From a virus: 20,246 nucleotides of DNA. The notes below the pieces were generated by a model. That model searched no databases. It was not told the DNA's origin and was given only the letters and a program-made list of their open reading frames with translations. Shown here piece by piece: positions 6,791 to 16,900 of the stretch. The translations under genes were made by a program, and so were the position numbers. The stretch is taken from IMG/VR virus record IMGVR_UViG_3300028548_003932, positions 1-20,246 of that record; one strand, given 5' to 3'. Numbering within the stretch: the stretch's first letter is position 1; each line of letters opens with the position of its first letter.

Positions 6791-6798
6791 TATAAATA
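6791..6798 (+). promoter_or_regulatory. Late promoter motif inside a perfect inverted repeat
   Basis: An exact TATAAATA lies at 6791-6798, in the 35-base gap before the gp25-like gene. It is embedded in a perfect 7-bp inverted repeat, CTTCTTA (6786-6792), seven-base spacer, TAAGAAG (6800-6806). A good ribosome site AGGAG follows at 6807-6811, six bases before the ATG. Motif and repeat are seen directly; function is inferred. Confidence 0.7.
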
Positions 6799-6817
6799 AT
6801 AAGAAGAGGAGTCCATA

Positions 6818-7258
6818 ATGGCAGCACCAACAGCTTTTACTGATGCACAAGGTCAGAATAATATTGACCGCAATAGTAAACAGTACAAAGATTTAGACCT
6901 TTTCTTTTCAAAGAAGTCTGTGTCTAATGATGTGAATACGGTAACAGATATAACGGCGGTCAAGCGTTCTGTTCGTAATCTGGTGTTAACAAATCACTAT
7001 GAAAAACCCTTTCATCCAGAGATTGGTTCTGGTGTTAGGGATATTTTATTTGAACCTATGACTCCGTTTATTGCTCACATCTTGACTGTGAAGGTACAAG
7101 ATGTTATTGAAAATTTTGAACCAAGGGCTAGAGTAATAGGTGTTTCTGCTAGACCAGATATAGATCGTAATGAATATGAACTAACGATACAATTTTTTGT
7201 TGTAAATGCGCCAACAGAATTGGTTGACTTAACAGTAATGCTAGAGAGATTACGATAA
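6818..7258 (+). CDS. 25: Baseplate wedge protein gp25-like
   Basis: The 146-residue protein belongs to the gp25/GPW family of tail-sheath-nucleating wedge proteins (T4 gp25 is 132 residues). The typical order is present: 'DITAVKRSVRNLVLTNHYEKPFHPEIG' with the 'RNL..T...E.P..P..G' pattern, 'GVRDILFEPMTP', then the family's EPR motif at residues 101-103 (ENFEPRARV), and a final beta hairpin (YELTIQFFVV). gp25 links the wedge to the first sheath ring. The N-terminal ~45 residues are a longer extension than in T4. The stop overlaps the gp6-like start (TAATG), as expected for partners in the same wedge. Confidence 0.9.
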   Translation: MAAPTAFTDAQGQNNIDRNSKQYKDLDLFFSKKSVSNDVNTVTDITAVKRSVRNLVLTNHYEKPFHPEIGSGVRDILFEPMTPFIAHILTVKVQDVIENFEPRARVIGVSARPDIDRNEYELTIQFFVVNAPTELVDLTVMLERLR

Positions 7259-9165
7259 TGGCTGTAAATAATACAAGACTAAATGTAACAGAATTTGACT
7301 TTGATGAGGTTAAAAACAACCTTAAAATATTTCTAAAAGGTCAAACAGATTTTACTGATTATGATTTTGAGGGTTCTGGTATGAGTGCATTGTTAGATGT
7401 GCTTGCATATAACACACATTATCTTGGCTTTAATGCGAACATGCTTGCAAATGAAATGTTTCTTGATAGTTCAAGTATACGTTCAAGTGTGGTATCACAT
7501 GCTAAAACTCTTGGGTATGTACCAATTTCTTCTAGATGTCCAGTTGCAACAGTTGATATTTCATTGAACACAAGTTCACTTGCTAATGCAACAATGCCAG
7601 CTGGAACTATTTTTAATTCTTCTGTAGGTGGAACCTCTTATCAATTTGTAACTGCTACTGATAGAACATCTTCAAATATAGGTGCGACTATTCCATATCG
7701 CAATACTAAAATATATGAAGGAACATTTGTATCAACCAGATACACAGTTGATACTTCAGCTGCTGATCAAAGATTTATTATAACTGATAATAGGGCTGAT
7801 ACATCCACACTAACAGTTAAAGTTCAAACTTCCTCTGGTAATACAACAGTTACTTCATTCACAGAAGCAACTGATATAACTCAACTTACATCAACAAGTA
7901 ATGTATACTTTCTTCAAGAGGTTGAGTCTGCTAAGTTTGAGGTATATTTTGGTGATGGAATAATTGGTACTGCATTATCCGATGACAATATTGTAATTCT
8001 TACTTATGTTGTTGGTAATAGGGAGGCCGCTAATGGAGCATCGATATTTACTAATTCGTCTAGTATTGCAGGAGTTAATGATGTAGCAGTTGCAACTGTA
8101 GATGTTGCAAATGGTGGTGGTAATCCTGAGTCAATTCAATCAATAAAATATAATGCACCACTTGATTATGCTGCTCAAGGAAGATGCGTTACGGCAGAAG
8201 ATTTTAAAGTTTATACCAAACAACTTTATCCAAACGCACAATCTATTCAAGTGTTTGGTGGTGAGAGTGGTTCATTTGATTCAAGTCTTGGAGTAGTTAG
8301 CACACCAGAATACGGTAAAGTTTTTATTGCGATTAAAACAACTACAGGTCTAGCACTTACCGCAACAGAGAAATCTCAATTGGTAGCTGACTTTGGAAGA
8401 TATAAAGTTATGTCTATAACACCTGTCATTGTTGATGCAGAGACAGTATTCCTTATTTTAAATACAACATTCAAATATGATTCTAGTGTAACAACCCTAG
8501 CAGTTGATGAGTTAGAAACTGTTGTCACAAATTCTCTTGCGTCCTACAATGATTCAAACCTTGAACAGTTTGATGGATTGTTTAGATACTCAAAAGTTTT
8601 GGGTATTATTGATTCCTCTGACACTTCAATACTAAGTAATTCAACAAATATTACGATGGCAAAATTCTTTACGCCGATTTTAACTGCATCTACCGCATAC
8701 TATGTTTATTTTAACAATGCACTTTATTATCCACACTCTGGTCATAATGCTGCATCTGGTGGTGTTGTTGCGTCTACTGGTTTTTATATTAGTGGTGATG
8801 CAACTAACTTGAGGTATTTTGATGATGATGGTATAGGTAATTTAAGAACATATTATCTTTCCACTGGAGTTAGAGTTTATGATTCTGCCGCTGCGGGTAC
8901 AGTTGCATATGCAACTGGTACAATATCAATAACTGGAATTCATATAACTTCAGTTGCTAATGTTGATGGCGCTGCATCAGCTTCAATTAGAATAACAGTT
9001 ATCCCTGATTCTAGGGACATAGTTTCTGTTCGTAATCAAACATTAGAAATTGATTTTGTTAATTCAACAATTAAAGGAGAGTCAGATAGTATTGCAATAA
9101 GTAACAGCGGTGCTGGGTCATCTTATACAACTACATCTGCTTACACACCAACGTCGGGTTATTAA
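7258..9165 (+). CDS. 6: Baseplate wedge protein gp6-like (baseplate J-like)
   Basis: The 635-residue protein is near the size of T4 gp6 (660). Its N-terminus (FDFDEVKNNLKIFLKGQTDF, 'GSGMSALLDVLAYNTHYLGFNANMLANEMFLDSS', 'SVVSHAKTLGYVP') is the conserved start of T4-type gp6. The J-like core follows around Y298-NAPLDYAAQGRCVTAEDFKVYTKQLYP. gp6 dimers join neighbouring wedges into the inner baseplate ring. The last ~150 residues are a beta-rich, Ser/Thr/Gly-rich segment ending TSAYTPTSGY, with little charge. The gene is coupled to gp25 upstream and followed after three bases by the large structural gene. Confidence 0.88.
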   Translation: MAVNNTRLNVTEFDFDEVKNNLKIFLKGQTDFTDYDFEGSGMSALLDVLAYNTHYLGFNANMLANEMFLDSSSIRSSVVSHAKTLGYVPISSRCPVATVDISLNTSSLANATMPAGTIFNSSVGGTSYQFVTATDRTSSNIGATIPYRNTKIYEGTFVSTRYTVDTSAADQRFIITDNRADTSTLTVKVQTSSGNTTVTSFTEATDITQLTSTSNVYFLQEVESAKFEVYFGDGIIGTALSDDNIVILTYVVGNREAANGASIFTNSSSIAGVNDVAVATVDVANGGGNPESIQSIKYNAPLDYAAQGRCVTAEDFKVYTKQLYPNAQSIQVFGGESGSFDSSLGVVSTPEYGKVFIAIKTTTGLALTATEKSQLVADFGRYKVMSITPVIVDAETVFLILNTTFKYDSSVTTLAVDELETVVTNSLASYNDSNLEQFDGLFRYSKVLGIIDSSDTSILSNSTNITMAKFFTPILTASTAYYVYFNNALYYPHSGHNAASGGVVASTGFYISGDATNLRYFDDDGIGNLRTYYLSTGVRVYDSAAAGTVAYATGTISITGIHITSVANVDGAASASIRITVIPDSRDIVSVRNQTLEIDFVNSTIKGESDSIAISNSGAGSSYTTTSAYTPTSGY

Positions 9166-9168
9166 AAA

Positions 9169-12100
9169 ATGGCACCTTTTGATAATCCACCTTCTGGAGA
9201 TTTAACTACAAAAATTAGTACCCAAGTTGATGGGCAATTACCTGATTTTATTCAGTCTGATCATCCTGTATTTTCTAAATTTCTTAAACACTATTATGAG
9301 TATCTAGAATCTGGTGAACTTCGTGTTAAGGTAACTATTGATAATCTAATTTTAGAATTAGAAACTGAATCTCATGTACTGGGCCCAGATGGTAATAAGA
9401 TAGTTCTTGAATCAGGAGCTGGAACTGATGGACAGTTTAATGTTGGTGAAACTATAACTGGTGCAACCTCAAAGGCTACTGCTAAAATTTTGGTTGATGA
9501 TTTAGGTAATACTACCCCAAGACTCTTTATAACATCTCAACAAAAATTTATTACTGGTGAAACTATAACTGGTGGAACCTCTAATGCAAGTGCGGTTGTT
9601 ACTCGTTATCGGGCAAACCCCGTACAGAATATTCAACAGTTATTGTCTTATGCTGACACTGATAATACTATCTATGACTTCCTAGATAATTTCCGCGATG
9701 AGTTTATGAATGCTATTCCAAAAACTCTTGCATCTGGAATAAACCAAAGAAACTTAATTAAAAATATTCGTGAACTATATCGTGCTAAAGGAACATCTGA
9801 AGGTCATAAGATTTTCATGCGTATGCTTCTTGGTGAAGACCCAGAGTTATTATATCCAAATCAATATATGATGAGAGCTTCTGCTGGTAACTGGAACAAC
9901 AGAACAATTATGAGAGTTGCGCCTGGGATTAATGTTGTTGCTTCAGAAATTGTTGGTCAAAAAATAACGGGACAAACTTCCCAAGCAACAGCTGTAGTTG
10001 TGAGTGCTTCTGTATTTGCCGAGGCCGCAACTGCTATAATTGAATTTGAATTAAATCCTAATTCTATATCAACACTTGAAACATTTCAGACAGGTGAAGA
10101 AATAAAAGCTGTATCTAGTGTTCAAGATGTTCCTATGACTTTCACTCTAAAGTCTATTGTATCACAGGGATTGGTATCTTCTGGTGGTGCATTATATCCG
10201 AAACAAAATCCAGTTGAATTTGATACCAATTTAAATATTGGTAACGGTTTAGCAACAGCAAAAGTTTCTGATATAAGATATGGTTCTGTTGGTGACATTG
10301 CGATAGATGCTGGTGGAACGCTTTATGAGGTTGGTGATCCTTTAGTATTTACAACCGCAGATTCAAATACCAAGGCTGCTAGTGGATTTGTATCTATTAT
10401 TGATGGTGCTTTAGTTCTTGATGGAACTGGGGCATATGGAAGTGAAGCTGGAGATTTTTTAACTACAGAAGATGGAACAACGCAATCTTTAGTAGGATTT
10501 CAAGTTGAACTTGAAAAGACAACAACTGGTAATGCTGGAGAAAGTCTTCTTCTTAATGGAACAGATGCATCTTCTACAGATGCTGGCCATAATATTGGCA
10601 TGGAAGATTCATTAATTCAAAGAACTAATGACAAATATGGAACAGGCGCAGATAGATTTGCAATAGAATCTGGAACTGATCCTTCTGGTGTAATTACTAG
10701 AGTATTTTTACAAGATGGTGGCGCTGGATATTTAACCATTCCAATAGTTACAGTAACATCACAGTCAGGTACAGGCCAAAATCTTATTGCTACTACAGAT
10801 AGTATTGGTGCAGTTGAAGAAGTAACAATAACTAATCAAGGATTTGACTATAGTAGTGCTCCTAATATGGAGTTTCGTGCAAACTTTACACTGGCAGATG
10901 TTAGTGGAACATTTGAACTTGGTAATACACTCACTACACACACAGGTACAGTTGTATCATTTGATTCATCTTCTCAATTATTATCAACTTCTTTCAAAGA
11001 TGTAATAAGATCAACACTTGAAACAAGCGATAATGAATCAATCGCACTTGAAGATTCTTTAAGAGTTGGTGGTGATGTTAAAAATACAAGAATGGTTTTT
11101 GATAATGTCCTTACTTTTGATGAACATATTTTTACTGAAGATGGAGAACGTCTTGTAACTGAAGCCACTGACACGCTTGATTTTTATGTTGTTCTTGAAA
11201 ATACAACGCCAGGATTTACTGATGGTAGTGCAATTGTTTTAGAATCCAACGATACATTCTTTAATCCCCCTATGCAATTAGAATTATCAGCAAGAGATAA
11301 TACTAATGTTGGTAATGGAATTGCGACAGAAGATGGAACAGACATAATTGTAAGTGAAGAAACATTTTCAATCGGTTCTACTTCATATCAATTGGAAAGA
11401 ATTTTAGGAGAGAATTCTAATAGAACTGTATCAGTTAAATCAGGGATTGGAGATATTCTCACAACAAATGCATCCTTTGATGTTGTAGAAAGTGGAGACT
11501 TCACTGGATTGTTTTTGCTTGATGCAACAGATAGCTCTGGTACAGATAGTGGTTCTCCAATATTAAATGAAGAGTTTGGTAGTAACAATAATATCACTAT
11601 GGATGGAACTGATTCAGATAGTACAGATGCTGGAGCAAAACTTCTGCAAGATGTTGCTGCAGCTGATGGTTCAGTATCAATTGATGGGACGGATTCAAGT
11701 GGAACCAATGTTGATGATAACATTATCAATGAAAGTCCTATAGACTTTTTTGAAGATGCCACTGGTATTAATCCCTTTCCAACTACTATCACAGATTCTT
11801 CGGGGGCCACTGCTAAGATAATTAAGTCAAATATTGCTAAAGGTTCTTCTACTATAGATGTTCTTGTTGAGACTGATAAGAGTTATGGTGTAAACATTCA
11901 GAGTTTGATTGGTGAAGACCTTAACCGTATTCAAGACTCATATTATTATCAACAATTTTCATATGAATTATCTACAGGGTTTTCTTCTTCTAGCTATCTT
12001 GATCAGTTAAAGAAGGCCGTTCACCCAGCTGGATGGGAAGTTTTCAGTAAGGTTAAGATATCATCAGCAATATCTGTTGCAATTAGGAATGCCGGTTCTG

Positions 12101-13935
12101 CTCTTGGTGGTGGTTACTACTCTAATCTTGGTGTTACTGCTCCGGGCGATACATTCTCACCAATTCTTGCATCTACGTTTGATCTTCTTTTTACTGAAAC
12201 GGTACAGTTTAGACTTGGCGTTAATGCCATGGGTAACGTGGGTCATGGTTGGCCAAATGACAAATATGGAACAGATGTTTTTGGGGATTTTGAAGAGGCA
12301 ATCATATTAGAGGAAGCTGATACTCCAACAATTACGGGTGATTCTATTGTCTTTAATGCAACTGATTCAAGTGGAACTGATGATGGTTCTAATATTGTAG
12401 AAGAACAACCATTTTTTCTTTCCTCTGAATCTATACCAATTATACATGATACAGGTGCAAATGAAAATGGCATCCTAACACTTAATGGAACGGACTCATC
12501 TTCATCTGATGCTAACGAAAGGCTTGTCTACGAGACAGCAGTATTGTTGTCTAATAATCTAGTTCTTGATAGTGGGCCAGATAGTAATCATTTAGTAAGT
12601 AGTGATGTTGGTAGTGATATTCTTTTAAATGGTGTTGATGCTAGTTCTACAGATGCAGGGTTTGCTATTGAATTAGAGATTGCATCTTCTGATCATATCA
12701 ACACGATAGGTAGAGAAACAGTTAATGCTGAATTGATGACTGTGTTAAATGAGGATGGTGGATCACAACAACTTGAATCATCATATCTTGGTGGTGGTGC
12801 AGATTATGATAATACTCTGGTATCATTTATATCGGTTCATGTTGATATTCCAGCTACAACTCCTAAAGGAAATTCTACTGGATTGGTTCGTATTGCTGAA
12901 AGTCCATTTATTGCTAGAGGTAGAATCTCAATTGAACCACAAACACCTGGCGCCGGTAGTAGTGCCTTTTTATTATTGAATGCTGATGAATTCTTTACCT
13001 CTCAAAGAATTAATTTATCAGGTAACTTTATTTTAGAAGATGCTACTGATCCAGATTATTATTCTGGATTTACCTTTGATAATATTTCAGATTATTCCAA
13101 TGACAATTTAGTATTAAATGGAACAGATGGAAGTTCTACTAATGATGGTGACAATTTAATTTTCAATGGTACTCATCCAGATGGTGATGATGCGGGGGAT
13201 GCTATTCTTGCAGAGAGTGTATATCTTTATGACCATTTCAATTTGGCTGACATTATCCGGCCCGGTCTAATACTTATAGATGAAAATCCATCAATTGCTA
13301 GTTCTGGTGATGAAGTAGGAATTTTGATAGAAGAAAGTCAGGATAGTGGTTTCTTTAGACAAGAGAATGAAACAACTGCGTCTGACCATCATGGCGATAA
13401 GATAACTCTGGAAGATAAGACAGGATTTGGATTTAATAATAAGTTAATCTTTGAGAGCGATAGAATCGAATTAGAAGATTTTGAAGGTACAGGTACAATA
13501 CCAATCCAAAATCGCACAAACTCAAACGTGCCACACTTTACACAACCTTCTAGTATTATGATAGATGAGTATGGTGGAATAGATTTAGAAGACAATGCAG
13601 AGGAAGTCACTAATATTCTTATGGAAAGTAGTGACGGGAATGAAGGATTTAATTTATTATATGATGGAACAGATAGTTCATCTACCAATGCTGGTTCAAC
13701 GATTGCACTAGAAGCATTCTTTAATACAGTTATAAATTATGGTGAAGGTGCTATAGTATTAAATGGAACGGATGGAAGCTCTACTAATGTTGGTGAAAGA
13801 ACTGTATTTGAATTGGGAACTGATGAAGTTATTAGAAATCTTGATTTTACACCCAGTGAACCAGAGCCGGGATTATTTGATTCGTCATCACTAAAATTTG
13901 ATAGTTCAGAGAAATTTTTTGATGCTACCATTTAA
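9169..13935 (+). CDS. Giant baseplate/tail structural protein downstream of gp6 (1588 aa)
   Basis: The N-terminal domain (residues ~1-60: 'TTKISTQVDGQLPDFIQSDHPVF', 'FLKHYYEYLE') and the segment at ~155-245 ('NFRDEFMNAIPKTL', 'NLIKNIRELYRAKGTSEGHKIFMRMLLGEDPE') are the landmarks of the large protein that follows gp6 in marine T4-like phages, usually annotated as baseplate wedge or virion structural protein. A further conserved piece lies near 925-970 (DSYYYQQFSYELSTGFSSSS, 'LKKAVHPAGWEVFSKV'). The remainder is Asp/Ser/Thr/Gly-rich beta sequence with eleven NGTD-type repeats. It may fill the role of T4 gp7 or gp10, but I cannot decide between them. There is no strong ribosome site; translation is probably coupled to gp6, whose stop is three bases away. 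Confidence 0.8.
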   Translation: MAPFDNPPSGDLTTKISTQVDGQLPDFIQSDHPVFSKFLKHYYEYLESGELRVKVTIDNLILELETESHVLGPDGNKIVLESGAGTDGQFNVGETITGATSKATAKILVDDLGNTTPRLFITSQQKFITGETITGGTSNASAVVTRYRANPVQNIQQLLSYADTDNTIYDFLDNFRDEFMNAIPKTLASGINQRNLIKNIRELYRAKGTSEGHKIFMRMLLGEDPELLYPNQYMMRASAGNWNNRTIMRVAPGINVVASEIVGQKITGQTSQATAVVVSASVFAEAATAIIEFELNPNSISTLETFQTGEEIKAVSSVQDVPMTFTLKSIVSQGLVSSGGALYPKQNPVEFDTNLNIGNGLATAKVSDIRYGSVGDIAIDAGGTLYEVGDPLVFTTADSNTKAASGFVSIIDGALVLDGTGAYGSEAGDFLTTEDGTTQSLVGFQVELEKTTTGNAGESLLLNGTDASSTDAGHNIGMEDSLIQRTNDKYGTGADRFAIESGTDPSGVITRVFLQDGGAGYLTIPIVTVTSQSGTGQNLIATTDSIGAVEEVTITNQGFDYSSAPNMEFRANFTLADVSGTFELGNTLTTHTGTVVSFDSSSQLLSTSFKDVIRSTLETSDNESIALEDSLRVGGDVKNTRMVFDNVLTFDEHIFTEDGERLVTEATDTLDFYVVLENTTPGFTDGSAIVLESNDTFFNPPMQLELSARDNTNVGNGIATEDGTDIIVSEETFSIGSTSYQLERILGENSNRTVSVKSGIGDILTTNASFDVVESGDFTGLFLLDATDSSGTDSGSPILNEEFGSNNNITMDGTDSDSTDAGAKLLQDVAAADGSVSIDGTDSSGTNVDDNIINESPIDFFEDATGINPFPTTITDSSGATAKIIKSNIAKGSSTIDVLVETDKSYGVNIQSLIGEDLNRIQDSYYYQQFSYELSTGFSSSSYLDQLKKAVHPAGWEVFSKVKISSAISVAIRNAGSALGGGYYSNLGVTAPGDTFSPILASTFDLLFTETVQFRLGVNAMGNVGHGWPNDKYGTDVFGDFEEAIILEEADTPTITGDSIVFNATDSSGTDDGSNIVEEQPFFLSSESIPIIHDTGANENGILTLNGTDSSSSDANERLVYETAVLLSNNLVLDSGPDSNHLVSSDVGSDILLNGVDASSTDAGFAIELEIASSDHINTIGRETVNAELMTVLNEDGGSQQLESSYLGGGADYDNTLVSFISVHVDIPATTPKGNSTGLVRIAESPFIARGRISIEPQTPGAGSSAFLLLNADEFFTSQRINLSGNFILEDATDPDYYSGFTFDNISDYSNDNLVLNGTDGSSTNDGDNLIFNGTHPDGDDAGDAILAESVYLYDHFNLADIIRPGLILIDENPSIASSGDEVGILIEESQDSGFFRQENETTASDHHGDKITLEDKTGFGFNNKLIFESDRIELEDFEGTGTIPIQNRTNSNVPHFTQPSSIMIDEYGGIDLEDNAEEVTNILMESSDGNEGFNLLYDGTDSSSTNAGSTIALEAFFNTVINYGEGAIVLNGTDGSSTNVGERTVFELGTDEVIRNLDFTPSEPEPGLFDSSSLKFDSSEKFFDATI
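10552..13818 (+). repeat. Eleven dispersed NGTDSSSTDAG-type protein repeats
   Basis: A ~20-residue motif with consensus (L)NGTDSSSTDAGxxIxxE recurs inside the large structural protein. It begins at 10552, 11518, 11599, 11680, 12352, 12481, 12625, 13114, 13162, 13660 and 13759. The three at 11518, 11599 and 11680 are exactly 81 bases (27 residues) apart; others are irregular. Variants include DATDSSGTDSG, NGVDASSTDAG and NGTHPDGDDAG. The Asp-rich turns could bind calcium, but that is inference. Confidence 0.85.
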
Positions 13936-13939
13936 ACAT

Positions 13940-13947
13940 TATAAATA
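13940..13947 (+). promoter_or_regulatory. Late promoter motif before the fibre gene
   Basis: An exact TATAAATA lies five bases after the stop of the large structural gene and 26 bases before the fibre ATG at 13973. It would allow separate late transcription of the fibre gene. Activity is inferred from the motif. Confidence 0.7.
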
Positions 13948-13972
13948 ATAAAAAGAACAGGGATACTCAATA

Positions 13973-16900
13973 ATGGCATATCAATCACTAGATTTAGGAA
14001 CCTCATCTGATGACGGCACGGGTGATTCTCTACGCCTTGGCGGTGATAAACTCAATGATAATTTTAGTGAGTTATACACCTTACTTGGAACTGGAAGCAC
14101 ACTCACAACTGGAATTAGTGCAACTGGTTCTGTAGTTACGCTAACTTCAGCAGTAGGAACATTTACAACATTAACACCCGTGTCAGCTGACGGTACTGCT
14201 TTAGGAAGTACATTATTAGAGTGGAGTGATCTATATCTTGCAGATAGTTCAGTAATTTATTTTGGTGCAGATCAAGAAATTACTCTTACCCATGTTCATA
14301 ATGTTGGACTTACTTTAACTCATGTCACTGCTGATGATAATCTTCCAATTGTTCTACAGTTAAAATCTGAAGAAGATGCTGTTGTTGCTGATGAAGTTAT
14401 TGCTTCAATTGAATTTGCTGCTGGTGACTCAGATGGTACAGATGGTGCCACCGTTGCTGCTGGTATTCACGCAATTGCAGAAGGTACATTTAGTGCCACT
14501 GCAAACGCAACCAAGTTGGTGTTCACAACTGGTGTATCTGAAACTGCTGCTTCTAGTGCTACTGCGAAGATGACATTAAGTTCTGGTGGCAATCTTGATA
14601 TTTTGGGAGTTGCCACTGCTGCTACATTTGAACCCGATGGTGACACTTCTGCTGGCGATGATGCAGCTATTGGATATACATCTGCTGAAGGTCTTATCCT
14701 AACTGGTCAAGGCAGCACATCTGACATTACATTAAAGAATGATGCTGATGCTACTGTCTTTACAGTTCCTACTGGCAGTGATGACATTTTGTTCCCCGAC
14801 TCGGCAAGAGCTCTATTTGGTGCTGGTTCTGATTTACAACTTTACCATGATGGCTCTAATAGTTATATCGATGATGCTGGCACAGGCGCCCTTAAAATTC
14901 GTGGAAATGCTAGCGTTAATATAGAAAAATATACAGGAGAAGCAATAGCTGAATTTACAGCGGATGGTGCCGTTACACTTCGATATGACGGTGCTATAAA
15001 ATTTGCAACGAGTGCTGCTGGTGTTACTGTAACAGGAGCACTTGATGTAACAACAACTATACAAGGAACCACAATAACGGCCGAGACAGCATTTGTTCCT
15101 GATGCAAGTGATGGTGCTTCTCTTGGTACTACTTCATTAGAATTTAGTGATTTATTTCTCGCCGATGGAGCCGTTATCAACTTTGGTGATGATGACGATG
15201 TTACATTGACCCACGCTAATAATTCGGGTCTAGTTTTGAAGAATGCAGTAACAGCTGATGACAACCCTGTTACCCTTACGTTGCAAACTGGTGAAACAGA
15301 CATGGCTGCAAATGATGTCATGGGTAAGATTTCTTTCCAAGCACCAGGCGAAGGCAGTGGAACAGATGCAGCATTGATTGCTGCTGCAATCCAGGCTCGT
15401 GCAGAAGGTGATTTTAGTTCGAGTTCTAATGCTACCTCAATAGACTTTATGACAGGTGTATCAGAAGCCGCTGCGACTAAGATGAGTTTAAGTTCTGGGG
15501 GTAATCTTGATGTTGTCGGAGATATTACTGGTGCTACTCTAAATGCAGATGGTGATACTGCTGCTGGTGATAATGCTGCAATCGGTTACACTGCTGCTGA
15601 AGGTTTGATTCTCACTGGACAAGGCAGCACCTCAGACATTACACTGAAGAATGATGCTGATGCTACTGTCTTTACGGTTCCTACTGGCACTGATGATATT
15701 CTGTTCCCTGATGGTGCTAAGGCAATGTTTGGTGCGGGTTCTGATTTACAGCTTTATCACGATGGTAGCAATAGCTTTATAACAGATGCTGGAACAGGAA
15801 ATCTTTATCTACAAAGTGCTGTCGGAAATATTTATCTAAGAACTAATGACAGCGAAAACGCTCTTGAAGCTGTACAAAATGGCGCAGTTACACTTTATCA
15901 CAATGCTGTTGCCAAACTTGCAACGAGTGCTGCTGGTCTTTCTCTTGGTTCATCTGGGGTAAATACTACAATTTTAACTAACTCTGCTGGAACTAACAAC
16001 CTTACTTTAGGTTCAGCAGCTGGTGACGCTATTCAATCAGGTGGAAACTATAACGTAATTCTGGGCGATAATGCAGCAACATCTCTTACTACTGGGGATA
16101 CTAACGTAGCAATAGGGTGGAGTGCATTATACACTGCTACTACCTCTAGTAATAATGTTGCGATTGGCGCAGATGCGATGTACGCCAATACTACTGGCGC
16201 AAGTAACGTCGCTATTGGCAAAGGTTCTTTGGATGCCAATACAGAAGGCGACAACAATACTGCATTAGGCCTTGCTTCTTTAAGTGCTAATACCACAGCA
16301 GATAATAACACAGCCCTTGGCCATACTGCTATGAATGTCAACACAACAGGGCATTCCAATGTTGCTGTTGGCCAAGGCGCACTTGATGCCAACACCACTG
16401 GAGCAAGTAACACAGCCCTTGGCATGAGCACTCTTAGTGCCAACACCACTGCGTCTAATAACGTAGCAGTTGGCTATGCTGCTCTGAATGCCGATACCAC
16501 TGGGACAGGTAACACAGCAGTTGGCACAAACGCTCTTAAAACAGTAACAACTTCTCATAATAACACCGCGCTTGGCCATAATGCTGGCTATGACGTAACA
16601 TCAGGTTCGCAGAATGTTTTTGCTGGCACAAACGCTGGTAGATTACAGACTACGGGAGCTAATAGTGTAGCACTCGGCTTTCATGCCCTTTATTCCAACA
16701 CAAGTGGTAACAGTAATATAGCAATAGGACAGGCATCTCTAGATGCTAATACCACTGCGTCTAATAATACAGCAGTCGGCAACAATTCCATGAGTGCCAA
16801 TACCACTGCGTCTGATAATACGGCTCTTGGTGCTAATGCTCTTGATGCCAACACCACTGGAGCAAGTAACGTAGCTATTGGCATGAGCGCTCTTAGTGCC

